Source: Geminicoccaceae bacterium
GTDB lineage: Bacteria > Pseudomonadota > Alphaproteobacteria > Geminicoccales > Geminicoccaceae
Length of the DNA stretch: 64,000 bases
Direction: 5' to 3'
Assembly (NCBI GenBank): GCA_028279345.1
Contig: JANQNY010000025.1
Coordinates: 1-64,000 of the forward strand
The notes under the pieces were generated by a model. The model saw only the letters and a list, made by a program, of their open reading frames with translations. It ran no database searches and was not told the DNA's origin. Position numbers and translations under genes: made by a program. Shown here piece by piece: positions 1 through 6,698 of the stretch (within the stretch, counting starts at the first letter, position 1; each line of letters starts with the position of its first letter).

Positions 1-42
1 CTTGGCGATGATGTCCTCAGGCCGATACCGCTTCCGTCCCAT
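1..42 (-). CDS. IS3-family transposase OrfA, N-terminal start only (runs off window)
   Basis: Fourteen codons read MGRKRYRPEDIIAK on the minus strand, the usual opening of IS3-family OrfA helix-turn-helix proteins (M-x-R-K-R-[YFH]-x-P-E-[DEQ]-I). The frame is open to the window edge, so whether the element is intact cannot be judged. It suggests an insertion sequence directly left of the glycosylase-like gene. The family call rests on this short motif alone. Confidence 0.6.
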   Translation of the reverse strand, partial: MGRKRYRPEDIIAK

Positions 43-104
43 CCAAAACCCTCCGAAGCCGCGATCTCCATAACCTCGGCCCGGACCAGCTCAGAGGGGG
101 AAGG

Positions 105-1292
105 TCACAGCCACGTGACCCTTGATACCCCGGAAAGGCGGCTCTGGCGTACGAGTTCGGCCTCAAGCTGTGCACGCCGCCCGGCGCACCATCGCACACC
201 GGGCTCGAGCCAGAAGCTGCGGACCTCAAGCGTGTCCGCGCTCCGATCGGCGCGCATGTCGATCCGTCCGATCATGCGTTCGCCTTCTAGGAGCGGGAAC
301 ACGTAGTAGCCCCACCGACGCTTGTGCGCGGAGACGTAGATCTCGATCCGGTAGTCGAAATCCCAAAGCCACGCGAGACGGTCGCGGTCTCTGACCACGG
401 GATCGAACGGCGATAGCGCCCGGAGGCGTGACGGCGGCTCGGGCGCGTCGGCGACCACGTGTGCAAGGTCGGCCCGCCCGACGAAGGGGCGGCCATCCAC
501 CTCGAATGGAAGCACGACGTCGTCGCCCTGCGCCGCAAGCCACGCCTTAGCCTCGGCTATCGTTACATGGTCGAGGTAGTGCTTTATCTGCATGGGCGTG
601 GCCCATCCGAGCCCGTCCAGCGCCATCCGACAGGCGCGATCGATGAAGGCGATCTCACTGATCTCCGCCTCGAAGTGCTCGGGCCGGATGCAGCGGCTGC
701 TTAGGTCGTAGACCTTCTGGAACCCGTCCCGCCGGGCAATGGCGAGCTCGCCCGTGCGCCAGAGGAACTCCAGCGCCGCCTTGCCGTCGGTCCATTGCCA
801 CATCTCGGCATTTCGGGCACCGCGGGCCGGCCGGTCCAGATCCCGCGCGCGGACCGGGCCCTCGTCGCGGATGCGGGCGAGCAGCCGGTCGCAGGCATCG
901 AGGCAGGTCGGACCCTGCCAGCGCAGGAACTGCCGCCGCAGCCGTTCACGGGAGCGGCGGAAGCGGTGCTTCCACAGCGGCCAGAGATGCGCAGGCACAT
1001 AGGACGCGTCATGCGTCCACGCCTCGAACAGACGCCCCGCTTCGTGAAGGCGCGCGAGGTCGCGCGGGCGGTAGGACTGCCCGCGCGCATAGAGGATCAT
1101 GTGGTGCGCCCGCTCGACGTGACGGATCGAGTCCACCTGCACGAAGCCGAGCCGGTCGATCATCGACGCGACGGTGTCGCCGGAGCCCGTCCCGCAGCGC
1201 GCGAAGGCCCGCCCCGGCGGGCGAGTCAGGCCCTGAAGGTGCAGGACGGCGCGACGGGCCTCCGATCTGGTCAAGTGGGTTGTGGTGCCCAT
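105..1292 (-). CDS. Winged-helix DNA glycosylase-like protein, YcaQ/AlkX family (HTH_42)
   Basis: A 395-residue protein with the layout of the HTH_42 family, whose characterised members YcaQ/AlkX and AlkZ unhook interstrand crosslinks or excise bulky alkylated purines. The stretch FVQVDSI near residues 50-56 carries Gln52-Val-Asp54, matching the Q-x-D catalytic motif of the YcaQ type. WTHDASYVP follows near residue 90. I chose the ATG at 1292 (MGTTTHL) because the longer frame to 1373 adds a basic stretch unlike family N-termini, and GAGCGAGAA precedes this ATG. It is transcribed away from the GNAT gene. With ogt nearby it suggests an alkylation-repair neighbourhood. The family is firm; the substrate is inferred. 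Confidence 0.85.
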   Translation of the reverse strand: MGTTTHLTRSEARRAVLHLQGLTRPPGRAFARCGTGSGDTVASMIDRLGFVQVDSIRHVERAHHMILYARGQSYRPRDLARLHEAGRLFEAWTHDASYVPAHLWPLWKHRFRRSRERLRRQFLRWQGPTCLDACDRLLARIRDEGPVRARDLDRPARGARNAEMWQWTDGKAALEFLWRTGELAIARRDGFQKVYDLSSRCIRPEHFEAEISEIAFIDRACRMALDGLGWATPMQIKHYLDHVTIAEAKAWLAAQGDDVVLPFEVDGRPFVGRADLAHVVADAPEPPSRLRALSPFDPVVRDRDRLAWLWDFDYRIEIYVSAHKRRWGYYVFPLLEGERMIGRIDMRADRSADTLEVRSFWLEPGVRWCAGRRAQLEAELVRQSRLSGVSRVTWL

Positions 1293-1382
1293 TTCTCGCT
1301 CAAATTCGACCGCCAACCCGGCTCCGTCTCTTCGCTCAGCACGCTGGACGTCGACCCGTCTTCCGCCATGCACCGCTCCGCC

Positions 1383-1410
1383 TTGACATTATGTGCGTAG
1401 CGCACATGAT
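1383..1410 (+). promoter_or_regulatory. Promoter with palindromic operator, GNAT gene (site 1)
   Basis: TTGACA at 1383-1388 and CATGAT at 1405-1410 form a sigma70-like promoter with a 16-base spacer. The palindrome ATGTGCGTAGCGCACAT (1391-1407, 7-bp arms and a 3-base centre) fills the spacer and touches the -10. The same GTGCG-N3-CGCAC core sits in the two marR-proximal promoters near 4.2 kb. The GNAT ATG at 1417 lies seven bases past the -10, so the transcript may be leaderless. Confidence 0.65.
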
Positions 1411-1416
1411 CGCTTC

Positions 1417-1995
1417 ATGTCGACAGGCTCCCATGCGGACTATCGCGCGAAGGCGCTCGACGCGGAGACTTGGCCGGACTTTGCGGCGCTGGTCGAGGCG
1501 CATACCGGCGTCTGGGGCGGGTGCTGGTGCATGTGGTATCATGGAAGAGTCGAGGCCGACGCGTCGCCCGAGGAGAAGCGCAAGGCGAAGGAGGCCCGGG
1601 TTCGCGAAGGTCGTGCGCATGCGGCCCTGGTCTACCAGGACGCGGCTTGCGTCGGTTGGTGCCAGTTCGGCGCGCCGAACGAGCTGCCGCGTATCCACAA
1701 CGCCCGCGCCTATCTGAAGGGTGGTCCGGCGCTACCGGACTGGCGGATCACCTGCTTCTTCTCGGGCAAGGGTCATCGCGGGAACGGCGTGGCCTCCGTC
1801 GCGCTCAAGGGCGCCGTCGCGCAGATCAGGAAGCTCGGTGGCGGTCGGATCGAGGGCTACCCGGAGGACATCGCGGGCCGGAAGGCCACGCCGGCCTACC
1901 TCTTCAACGGCGCGCTGCACATGTTCGAGCGTCTGGGCTTCGCGCGGTCCCGGAAGATCGGCAAGCACAAATGGGTGGTGACGCTGGACGTATAG
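1417..1995 (+). CDS. GNAT-family N-acetyltransferase
   Basis: A 192-residue GNAT-fold protein. The segment CFFSGKGHRGNGVASVAL (about residues 111-128) resembles the acetyl-CoA pyrophosphate loop (R/Q-x-x-G-x-G/A): here H-R-G-N-G-V-A. The later AYLFNGALHMFERLGF is the usual C-terminal GNAT helix and strand. The N-terminal GGCWCMWYHG resembles a subgroup of uncharacterised acetyltransferases. I placed the start at 1417 because the earlier in-frame ATG at 1393 lies inside the operator. No Shine-Dalgarno is evident, which fits leaderless initiation. The acceptor substrate is unknown. It is probably controlled by the MarR regulator at 4247. Confidence 0.85.
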   Translation: MSTGSHADYRAKALDAETWPDFAALVEAHTGVWGGCWCMWYHGRVEADASPEEKRKAKEARVREGRAHAALVYQDAACVGWCQFGAPNELPRIHNARAYLKGGPALPDWRITCFFSGKGHRGNGVASVALKGAVAQIRKLGGGRIEGYPEDIAGRKATPAYLFNGALHMFERLGFARSRKIGKHKWVVTLDV

Positions 1996-2015
1996 CACCG
2001 CCGGCCGGAGGCGCG

Positions 2016-2603
2016 TCACCGCCGCGGCGGTGACACCAACGGAAGATCATCGAACAATCCAGGCGCTTCTCCAACCTCCGCACCCTCGATCGCGAGCATC
2101 CGGAGCTTCGTCTCCACCCCGCCCGCCGCCGAGAAGCCAATCAGCTTGCCGGCCGCCCCCATGACGCGGTGGCACGGCACAATGATCGGGATCGGATTGC
2201 GGCGGAGGGCCTGCCCGACATTCCGGGCAAGCCCCTTGTCGCCGAGCTGGGCGGCGATGGCGCCGTAGGTCCGCGTCTCGCCCGGCGGGATCGCGCGGGT
2301 GGCGGCATAGACCCGTGCCGCGAACGGCTCGACCCCGGACAGGTCGCAGGAGATGAAGGCCAGGTCCACGGGCTGCCCTTCGAGCAGCGCGGTCATCGCT
2401 GCGACGGCGCCTCGGATCACGGGTGGCGGCTCGCTAGCGGTGGCGCCCGTCCACGCGGCCAGGCGGCGGGCCGTTTCACTGGGCCGCGCGTCGGGCAGGC
2501 GCGTCCCGACGACCACATCGCCGCGCCAAGCGATGCCGCATTCGCCCAAGGGCGTGGGGAAGAGCGCGAACCGCGTGACCGGCGGGCTGTTTTCGATGCT
2601 CAT
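2016..2603 (-). CDS. ogt: Methylated-DNA--protein-cysteine methyltransferase
   Basis: A 195-residue suicide methyltransferase that removes O6-methyl groups from guanine. The active-site PCHRV is at residues 143-147, with the acceptor Cys144. The upstream RNVGQALRRNPIPIIVPCHRV block carries the helix-turn-helix recognition arginine and Asn hinge of the Ogt/AdaC fold. There is no N-terminal Ada methylphosphotriester domain, so it is a stand-alone Ogt. It converges on the GNAT gene with a 20-bp gap. With the YcaQ/AlkX-like gene it makes two repair functions for alkylated DNA within 2.5 kb. Confidence 0.93.
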   Translation of the reverse strand: MSIENSPPVTRFALFPTPLGECGIAWRGDVVVGTRLPDARPSETARRLAAWTGATASEPPPVIRGAVAAMTALLEGQPVDLAFISCDLSGVEPFAARVYAATRAIPPGETRTYGAIAAQLGDKGLARNVGQALRRNPIPIIVPCHRVMGAAGKLIGFSAAGGVETKLRMLAIEGAEVGEAPGLFDDLPLVSPPRR

Positions 2604-2666
2604 GGGCCGCTCAAACCCCGTCCACGTGCGTTGGCCGCCGCGAGGAGACCCTGGCGTCCACCCGCC

Positions 2667-3482
2667 TCACCGCATCAGATCGTTGAGGTCGCCGTAGGGC
2701 ATCCCAGCCCTGGCCCAGCCGAAGGTTCCGTCGCCGTGCAGCTCCCGCGCGGCTGCGGCCAGGTGCCCGGCGATCGCGCTGTAGAGTTGCGAGCCGACGC
2801 TGATCCGCCGGACACCGAGGCCGGACAGCTCGGCAACGCTTCCCTCGTTGCCGATGCCGGCGAGGACGTTGATCGGTTTGCCCACGTGGCCGAGAACAGT
2901 CTTCACGTCGGCCAGTGTCATCAGGGCCGGGGCGTATAGCAGGTCGGCGCCGGCCTCCTCGTAGAGCGACAGCCGTGCCAGGATCTCGTCCATCCCGCAC
3001 GCCGCGGCAAAAAGGCCATCGGCCCGGGCGCAGAGCACGAAGGAGTGGTCCAGGCGCCGCGCCGCCTCGACCGCGGCGACGATCCGCTCCTTCGCCAGCC
3101 CGCGATCGAAGAGCGGCTCGACCGGATCGCCCGTCGTGTCTTCGATAGAGCCGCCGGCAAGCCCGACCTCGCCAGCCAGGCGGATGGTCTCGGCTACGGT
3201 GTCCGGCGCGGCACCGAAACCGTTCAGAAGGTCGGCGGAGACGGGAATGTCGACGGCTTCGGCGATAGCGCGTGCGTTCTCGAGGATCGCATCGCGGCTG
3301 GTGGCCCCGTCCGTCCGGCCCAGCATCCACGCCAGCCCGGCGCTGGTGGTCCCAAGGGCGGCGAAGCCAGCGCTCCCCAGCAGTCGCGCGGAGCCGGCAT
3401 CCCAGGCATTCGCCATGACGAAACAGCCGCTCTTGTGCAGTTCGGCGAATGCCTTTGCCTTCTCGCTCGTCGATTTGGTCAT
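2667..3482 (-). CDS. Isocitrate lyase/PEP mutase superfamily protein
   Basis: A 271-residue TIM-barrel protein of the ICL/PEP-mutase superfamily. It starts with the typical SGCFVMANAWDAGSARLL (residues 18-35), then GTTSAG, VSADLLNGFG near 83-92, GGSIEDT near 110 and LCARADG near 150, which supply the metal and phosphonate-binding loop positions. The KKCGH-type catalytic cysteine loop of true isocitrate lyase is absent, so cleavage of isocitrate is unlikely. Many relatives are annotated only by superfamily. It may form a short transcription unit with the DUF3237 gene just upstream (31-bp gap, same strand). Specific activity is unknown. Confidence 0.85.
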   Translation of the reverse strand: MTKSTSEKAKAFAELHKSGCFVMANAWDAGSARLLGSAGFAALGTTSAGLAWMLGRTDGATSRDAILENARAIAEAVDIPVSADLLNGFGAAPDTVAETIRLAGEVGLAGGSIEDTTGDPVEPLFDRGLAKERIVAAVEAARRLDHSFVLCARADGLFAAACGMDEILARLSLYEEAGADLLYAPALMTLADVKTVLGHVGKPINVLAGIGNEGSVAELSGLGVRRISVGSQLYSAIAGHLAAAARELHGDGTFGWARAGMPYGDLNDLMR

Positions 3483-3512
3483 AGCGACTTCGCTCGCTCG
3501 TTGGGCTGGACG

Positions 3513-4127
3513 TCAGAGAACCGCGAAGACGCGGTGGATGGGCCCGCCACCGCCCGTCCGGGATTTGGTCACGGCGACGATCTTGTTGAGCCAGGCATAG
3601 CGCGGATCGCCCGTCTCGAAGAGCGGTGCGGTGCGGAAGTAATAGCGCCAGGCACCAGGCGGATCGTCCGGCTTCGCGACGTCCGACGCATAAGCAGCGT
3701 CCTCCGGGGTCGACCAGAACCGACCCTGCCAATGGACGTAGATCAATGCATCGTCATGCGTCTGCAGCGCGAAGCGGACGTCGAGGAGGCCCGTCCCGTC
3801 GGGTCGAACGCGGATCCAATCCGCGCCGGCATCTGGCACGACGCGTCCCCGCAGGTGAGGGCCGTCGAAGGTGCCACCCTTCACCAGGAAGATGATGCGT
3901 TGACCATCGGACATCAGGCCCACGTCCAGCGGCGGCAGGTGGACCTGGACGCGCGCCTCGGTCAGGAATTCCAGGGCCGGCGGCGCGTCCGCATCCCAAC
4001 CCTCGGCACTGAGGCTCGGCCCGCCGGCGCCTGGCTCCAGGGTATGGGCACCGCCTTCCCCGGCGAGAGCGGTGGCGCCCAAGGCCCCCGCGCCGAGCAG
4101 TATCCGTCTTCGCGCAATGTCTCGCAT
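3513..4127 (-). CDS. DUF3237 protein with Tat-like signal peptide
   Basis: A 204-residue protein starting MRDIARRRILLGAGALG, a basic n-region followed by a short hydrophobic stretch and AGEGGA, suggesting export. ARRRILL is a degenerate twin-arginine motif. The C-terminal 150 residues (RIIFLVKGGTFDGPHLRGRV..., ..ALIYVHWQGR..., ..RYAWLNKIVAV) match DUF3237/UPF0311, whose function is unknown. The ATG at 4127 is preceded by GAGAGGAAGAG, a good Shine-Dalgarno site. The longer frame to 4235 would run through the operator. The promoter, containing the regulator palindrome, is divergent from marR. Co-regulation with marR and the GNAT gene is inferred from the shared sites. Confidence 0.8.
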   Translation of the reverse strand: MRDIARRRILLGAGALGATALAGEGGAHTLEPGAGGPSLSAEGWDADAPPALEFLTEARVQVHLPPLDVGLMSDGQRIIFLVKGGTFDGPHLRGRVVPDAGADWIRVRPDGTGLLDVRFALQTHDDALIYVHWQGRFWSTPEDAAYASDVAKPDDPPGAWRYYFRTAPLFETGDPRYAWLNKIVAVTKSRTGGGGPIHRVFAVL

Positions 4128-4182
4128 CTCTTCCTCTCGTCCGTCTTGCCAGCCCGCCATCCCGCGCCCTTCGCTTACGACC

Positions 4183-4210
4183 ATTACGTGCGCTGCGCAC
4201 ATATCGTCAA
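4183..4210 (-). promoter_or_regulatory. Promoter with palindromic operator, DUF3237 gene (site 2)
   Basis: On the minus strand TTGACG (4210-4205) and CGTAAT (4188-4183) are separated by 16 bases. The palindrome GTGCG-CTG-CGCAC spans 4188-4200 (extended 4186-4202), again between the two promoter boxes. It lies 33 bp, about three helical turns, from site 3, so dimers could bind on the same face of the DNA. Confidence 0.65.
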
Positions 4211-4211
4211 A

Positions 4212-4238
4212 TTGAAACCCGTGCGTCCCGCACATAGT
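4212..4238 (+). promoter_or_regulatory. Promoter with palindromic operator, marR gene (site 3)
   Basis: TTGAAA (4212-4217) and CATAGT (4233-4238) flank GTGCG-TCC-CGCAC (4221-4233). The arrangement matches sites 1 and 2 and implies autoregulation. The marR ATG at 4247 is eight bases after the proposed -10, so this mRNA too may lack a leader. Spacing is 15 bases, slightly short, so the exact -35 is uncertain. Confidence 0.6.
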
Positions 4239-4246
4239 GTCGCGGA

Positions 4247-4753
4247 ATGCCGGATCGGACCGCCAACTTGCTAGGGGTTGTGGGCCTCGCCGTCGCCGAC
4301 CGGATCGAGGGGATGGCGCGCGAGGTGCTGAGCCGCGCGGGGGAGACGCCGGCGGCGCTCGTCGTGATCGGCTATGGTATGGGCCCGTCCAACGACCAGC
4401 TGCGCCGCATCCTCCGCCTGTCGCATCCGGGCACGGTGCGCCTCGTCGACCGCCTCGTCGCGGATGGCCTCGTCGAGCGGCGTGAGGGGCGCGATCGGCG
4501 GGCCGTCGCGCTCTACCTGACGGCGCGCGGCCAGGCGTTGCGCGAGGAGCTGCTCACGGGACGCCTCGCTGTCATCCGGCCACTTCTGGCGCCTCTGACC
4601 GATACCGAGCAGGAGGTACTCGCCGCCCTCCTCCACAAGCTGCTGTCCTCGATGGAGACGACGCCGACCGAACGCCGCACGCTCTGCCGCCTGTGCGATG
4701 GTCGGGTTTGCACCGACTGCCCGATCCCGGCCGACGAGCACGAGACGACATGA
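4247..4753 (+). CDS. MarR-family regulator with C-terminal four-cysteine motif
   Basis: A 168-residue winged-helix regulator. Helices around residues 47-75 (SNDQLRRILRLSHPGTVRLVDRLVADGLV) form the recognition unit and REGRDRRAVALYLT (79-92) is the wing. A long helix precedes a C-terminal tail unusual for MarR: Cys147-x2-Cys150-x4-Cys155-x2-Cys158, which could bind zinc or an iron-sulfur cluster or act as a thiol switch. It is divergent from the DUF3237 gene and preceded by its own presumed operator. A role as repressor of GNAT, DUF3237 and itself follows from operator placement between -35 and -10, but the inducer is unknown. Confidence 0.85.
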   Translation: MPDRTANLLGVVGLAVADRIEGMAREVLSRAGETPAALVVIGYGMGPSNDQLRRILRLSHPGTVRLVDRLVADGLVERREGRDRRAVALYLTARGQALREELLTGRLAVIRPLLAPLTDTEQEVLAALLHKLLSSMETTPTERRTLCRLCDGRVCTDCPIPADEHETT

Positions 4754-4772
4754 GCGTGCAACTCAGACGCGC

Positions 4773-5522
4773 TCAATCTACACCCCGCTCTGTTTCAGAA
4801 GTTACGTTCAACATCCGCTTCGTCCGCAAAGCCCCCGTCGCTGCGATCGACTGTGAGGTCTGCCTTCCGTCCGCCAGCGGCCGAACGGGCAACAAGGCGC
4901 CTCGTGGCCTCCGCGTGCACCGCGCCGGCGAGAGCGCAATGACGAGTTCGCATAGTCCCGCCTGGACGGAGCGGCAGCGGTAGACCGTCGCCGGGTGGAC
5001 GTTGAAGGTGCGCGCGACCTCGCTAACCGAGCTTCCCTCGTCGAGAAGCTGGCGGGCCAGTGCCTGCTGGTCGGGACGGAGCTTCCGCGGCCGGCCGAAG
5101 GCCACACCTCGTTGGCGCGCCGAGCGCCGGCCCTCCTCCGTGCGCTCCGCGATGAACGCCCGCTCGAACTCGGCGATGCCGGCGAACACGGTCAGCACCA
5201 TGCGGCCAGCAGGCGGCGTGGTGTCGGCCCATGGCTCGCTCAGCGACTTCAAGCCGGCCTTCCTTTCCTCAATAGCTTCAGCCAGGCGCAGCAGTTCGAC
5301 GGTCGAACGCGCCAACCGATCGAGCCGGGTAACGACGAGAACGTCACCGGGGCGGAGATGGTCGATGAGCCGAGCAAGCTCGGGACGTTTCCGCGCGGCG
5401 CCCGAGACCTTCTCCTCATAGACGCGCCAGCACCCGGCGGCATGCAGCCGCTCCCGCTGTAGGACCAAGTGCTGATCGGTGGTCGACACCCTCGCATAGC
5501 CGAGCTTGGTTCGGGTCGTCAT
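4773..5522 (-). CDS. Serine recombinase (resolvase/invertase) with aberrant C-terminal tail
   Basis: A small serine recombinase. YARVSTTDQ holds the catalytic Ser (residue 13 from this start), VVTRLDRLARS the conserved arginines, and FAGIAEFERAFIAERT the dimer helix. The hinge and HTH (GRPRKLRPDQQ... SVSEVARTFNVHPATVYRC) end near residue 185. Family members normally stop shortly after this HTH, but here about 65 unrelated, basic, low-complexity residues follow, suggesting a lost stop or a junction with foreign DNA. The ATG at 5522 is six bases after AAGG; ATG 5528 is the alternative. Three inverted repeats upstream (5538-5646) could be its res site. It probably belongs to a decayed transposon or plasmid. 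Confidence 0.85.
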   Translation of the reverse strand: MTTRTKLGYARVSTTDQHLVLQRERLHAAGCWRVYEEKVSGAARKRPELARLIDHLRPGDVLVVTRLDRLARSTVELLRLAEAIEERKAGLKSLSEPWADTTPPAGRMVLTVFAGIAEFERAFIAERTEEGRRSARQRGVAFGRPRKLRPDQQALARQLLDEGSSVSEVARTFNVHPATVYRCRSVQAGLCELVIALSPARCTRRPRGALLPVRPLADGRQTSQSIAATGALRTKRMLNVTSETERGVD

Positions 5523-5537
5523 GCGCATCCTTGGCGT

Positions 5538-5646
5538 CGCAAAAGGCCTTGCGAAGGTTGATCATTCCGCAGGGCAGTTTCGCGAGGCGCAACTGCCTGA
5601 TGCCGTTTGCGCCCGAATCGGTTTGCAGAATGGCTGAGTTCTGCAA
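5538..5646. repeat. Three inverted repeats upstream of the recombinase, candidate res site
   Basis: CGCAA/TTGCG (5538-5553, 6-base spacer), GGCAGTT/AACTGCC (5573-5597, 11-base spacer) and TTGCAGAA/TTCTGCAA (5623-5646, 8-base spacer) have centres at about 5545, 5585 and 5634. Three unequal dimer sites just upstream of a resolvase gene is the standard organisation of res sites I-III. Half-sites share a GCA core. The role is inferred. Confidence 0.45.
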
Positions 5647-5766
5647 GTGCCAGGCGGGCCCGAAAAGAACGACCACGCTAAGGCTCGATCGACGGCGTTC
5701 CCTAGTGAAACACGGCTTTGATGCACGGATCGCGGAGCGCGCATGATGGGCGATTTGAGGCCGGGA

Positions 5767-6137
5767 TCACGCGATGCGGACGGTGACCGGCTTGGCGTGG
5801 CGGATGGCCTTGTTCGCTGCTGAGAGCCGGATGGCCACCTCCTTGCGCTGCGCCGCGAGGCGATCGCCGCCCCGTCGCTTCAGCCGGGAGATCGCGGTCT
5901 CGACGAGTGAGCGCAGGCCGTAGCCATGGGCCTTCTGCGACGTCATCCGGCCATGGGCGGCGACTTGGGCGGCATGACGCTCGCGCTCGGTGCTGCCGTG
6001 GGCGACGCCGCGCTTGGGGATCGACGGAGCGGACGGCGGAACGACGATCTTCGGCGGCGGTCGCGCCGCCCGGATCGCCGCGTAAATCGGCGCGCCGTCG
6101 TAGGCGCCATCGGCGATCCCCGCGCGAGCGGGAGGGC
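5767..6137 (-). pseudogene. IS5-family transposase, C-terminal fragment
   Basis: The minus-strand frame ending at the TGA of 5767-5769 reads AGIADGAYDGAPIYAAI (second DDE aspartate region), then PPPKIVVPPSAP, then HAAQVAAHGRMTSQKAHGYG and SLVETAISRLKRRGGDRL, ending KPVTVRIA. This matches the C-terminal third of IS5-family transposases whose members read GDGAYD ... R-D-R-H ... GRMGWQKASGYN-R-LVEADISRWK. No N-terminal half, start codon or terminal inverted repeat is recognisable upstream, so it is a dead fragment. Its 5' border coincides with a CRISPR-repeat-like stretch near 6110-6138. Confidence 0.75.
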
Positions 6138-6199
6138 GGTCGGCTGACTTGGGGCACTGCGGCCCCCAACCGACCGATCCCCATGTGGGCGGGGAACGC
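6110..6199 (-). CRISPR. Possible two degenerate type I-E repeats, 61 bp apart
   Basis: Position 6171-6199 matches the 6670-6698 repeat at about 23 of 29 bases, including the unbroken 3' part ending GGGCGGGGAACGC. Exactly 61 bp to the left, 6110-6138 keeps the core ATCCCCGCGCGAGCGGG but diverges at both ends. The 61-bp step equals one I-E repeat (29) plus spacer (32). The left copy overlaps the transposase-like frame, so it may be chance or a junction. Treat as a relic at best. Confidence 0.4.
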
Positions 6200-6608
6200 G
6201 CACGGTCGGCGTTCGATCGGGCGGACCATCGCTTCGCTGTCGCAGCGTCGCGGCCGCGGGCGCGGCGATGGTGGTGTTCTATGCTGCAGATGGTTGGAGC
6301 CGGGCCGGCGTTCCCGATGGCTCCGACCGGACGACGCGGGGCAGCCGGGCTACCGACGTCACGACTCCGCTCCGAGATCCGACCGCCGGTGGATAAGGTG
6401 CCCGCGCCTCAGGCCCTTGGCGGCAGTCGCGCCGCGGCCGCGGAGCGTCATGCTGTTCATCCAGTGGCCGCCGGCGCTCTCGTGACGATGCCGAGCACGC
6501 GGTCGACGCCCTAGCGGATCATCCGCACATGGCGTCGGCGCACGCCGATCTTGCCGTCGGCGCGCCTGACGAAGCTCAGCCAGATCTCGGCCGGCCCCTC
6601 GACCGTGC
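6200..6608. other. Unassigned stretch between the two CRISPR-like repeat pairs
   Basis: I see no gene I can support here. The open frames on both strands are arginine- and alanine-rich shadows of GC-rich DNA. A short minus-strand frame near 6530-6608 (AEIWLSFVRRADGKIG) looks protein-like but matches nothing I recognise and ends at a TAG. The interval is not a multiple of 61 bp, so any original repeat-spacer array was rearranged. Confidence 0.4.
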
Positions 6609-6698
6609 GGGTTCATCCCCGCGCGGGCGGGGAACGCTTTCGGACAGTCGGCGACTACCGCCGCGGCGGCGGTTCATCCCCGTGCGGGCGGGGAACGC
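6609..6698 (-). CRISPR. Minimal type I-E-like CRISPR array, two repeats and one spacer
   Basis: Two 29-base repeats at 6609-6637 and 6670-6698 differ at two positions. Both contain GGTTCATCCCCG followed by GCGGGCGGGGAACGC, the reverse complement of the canonical I-E repeat form that begins GTTCCCCGC and ends GGGGATGAACCG. They flank one 32-base spacer (6638-6669). Repeat length, hairpin-forming core and 61-bp period all fit type I-E. Transcription would be on the minus strand with a leader expected right of 6698, but no further repeat occurs at the next 61-bp step and no AT-rich leader is obvious. There are no cas genes in the window, so this is an orphan remnant. Confidence 0.75.

Noticed and set aside
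2169..4274. Long plus-strand frames (256 and 409 codons) across ogt, the PEP-mutase-like gene and the DUF3237 gene.
   Set aside because: They are antisense to genes with active-site motifs and have shadow composition.
4773..4830. Possible Tn3-type terminal inverted repeat near CTTCTGAAACAGAGCGGGG.
   Set aside because: It does not match known Tn3-family ends beyond a few bases and no partner copy was seen.
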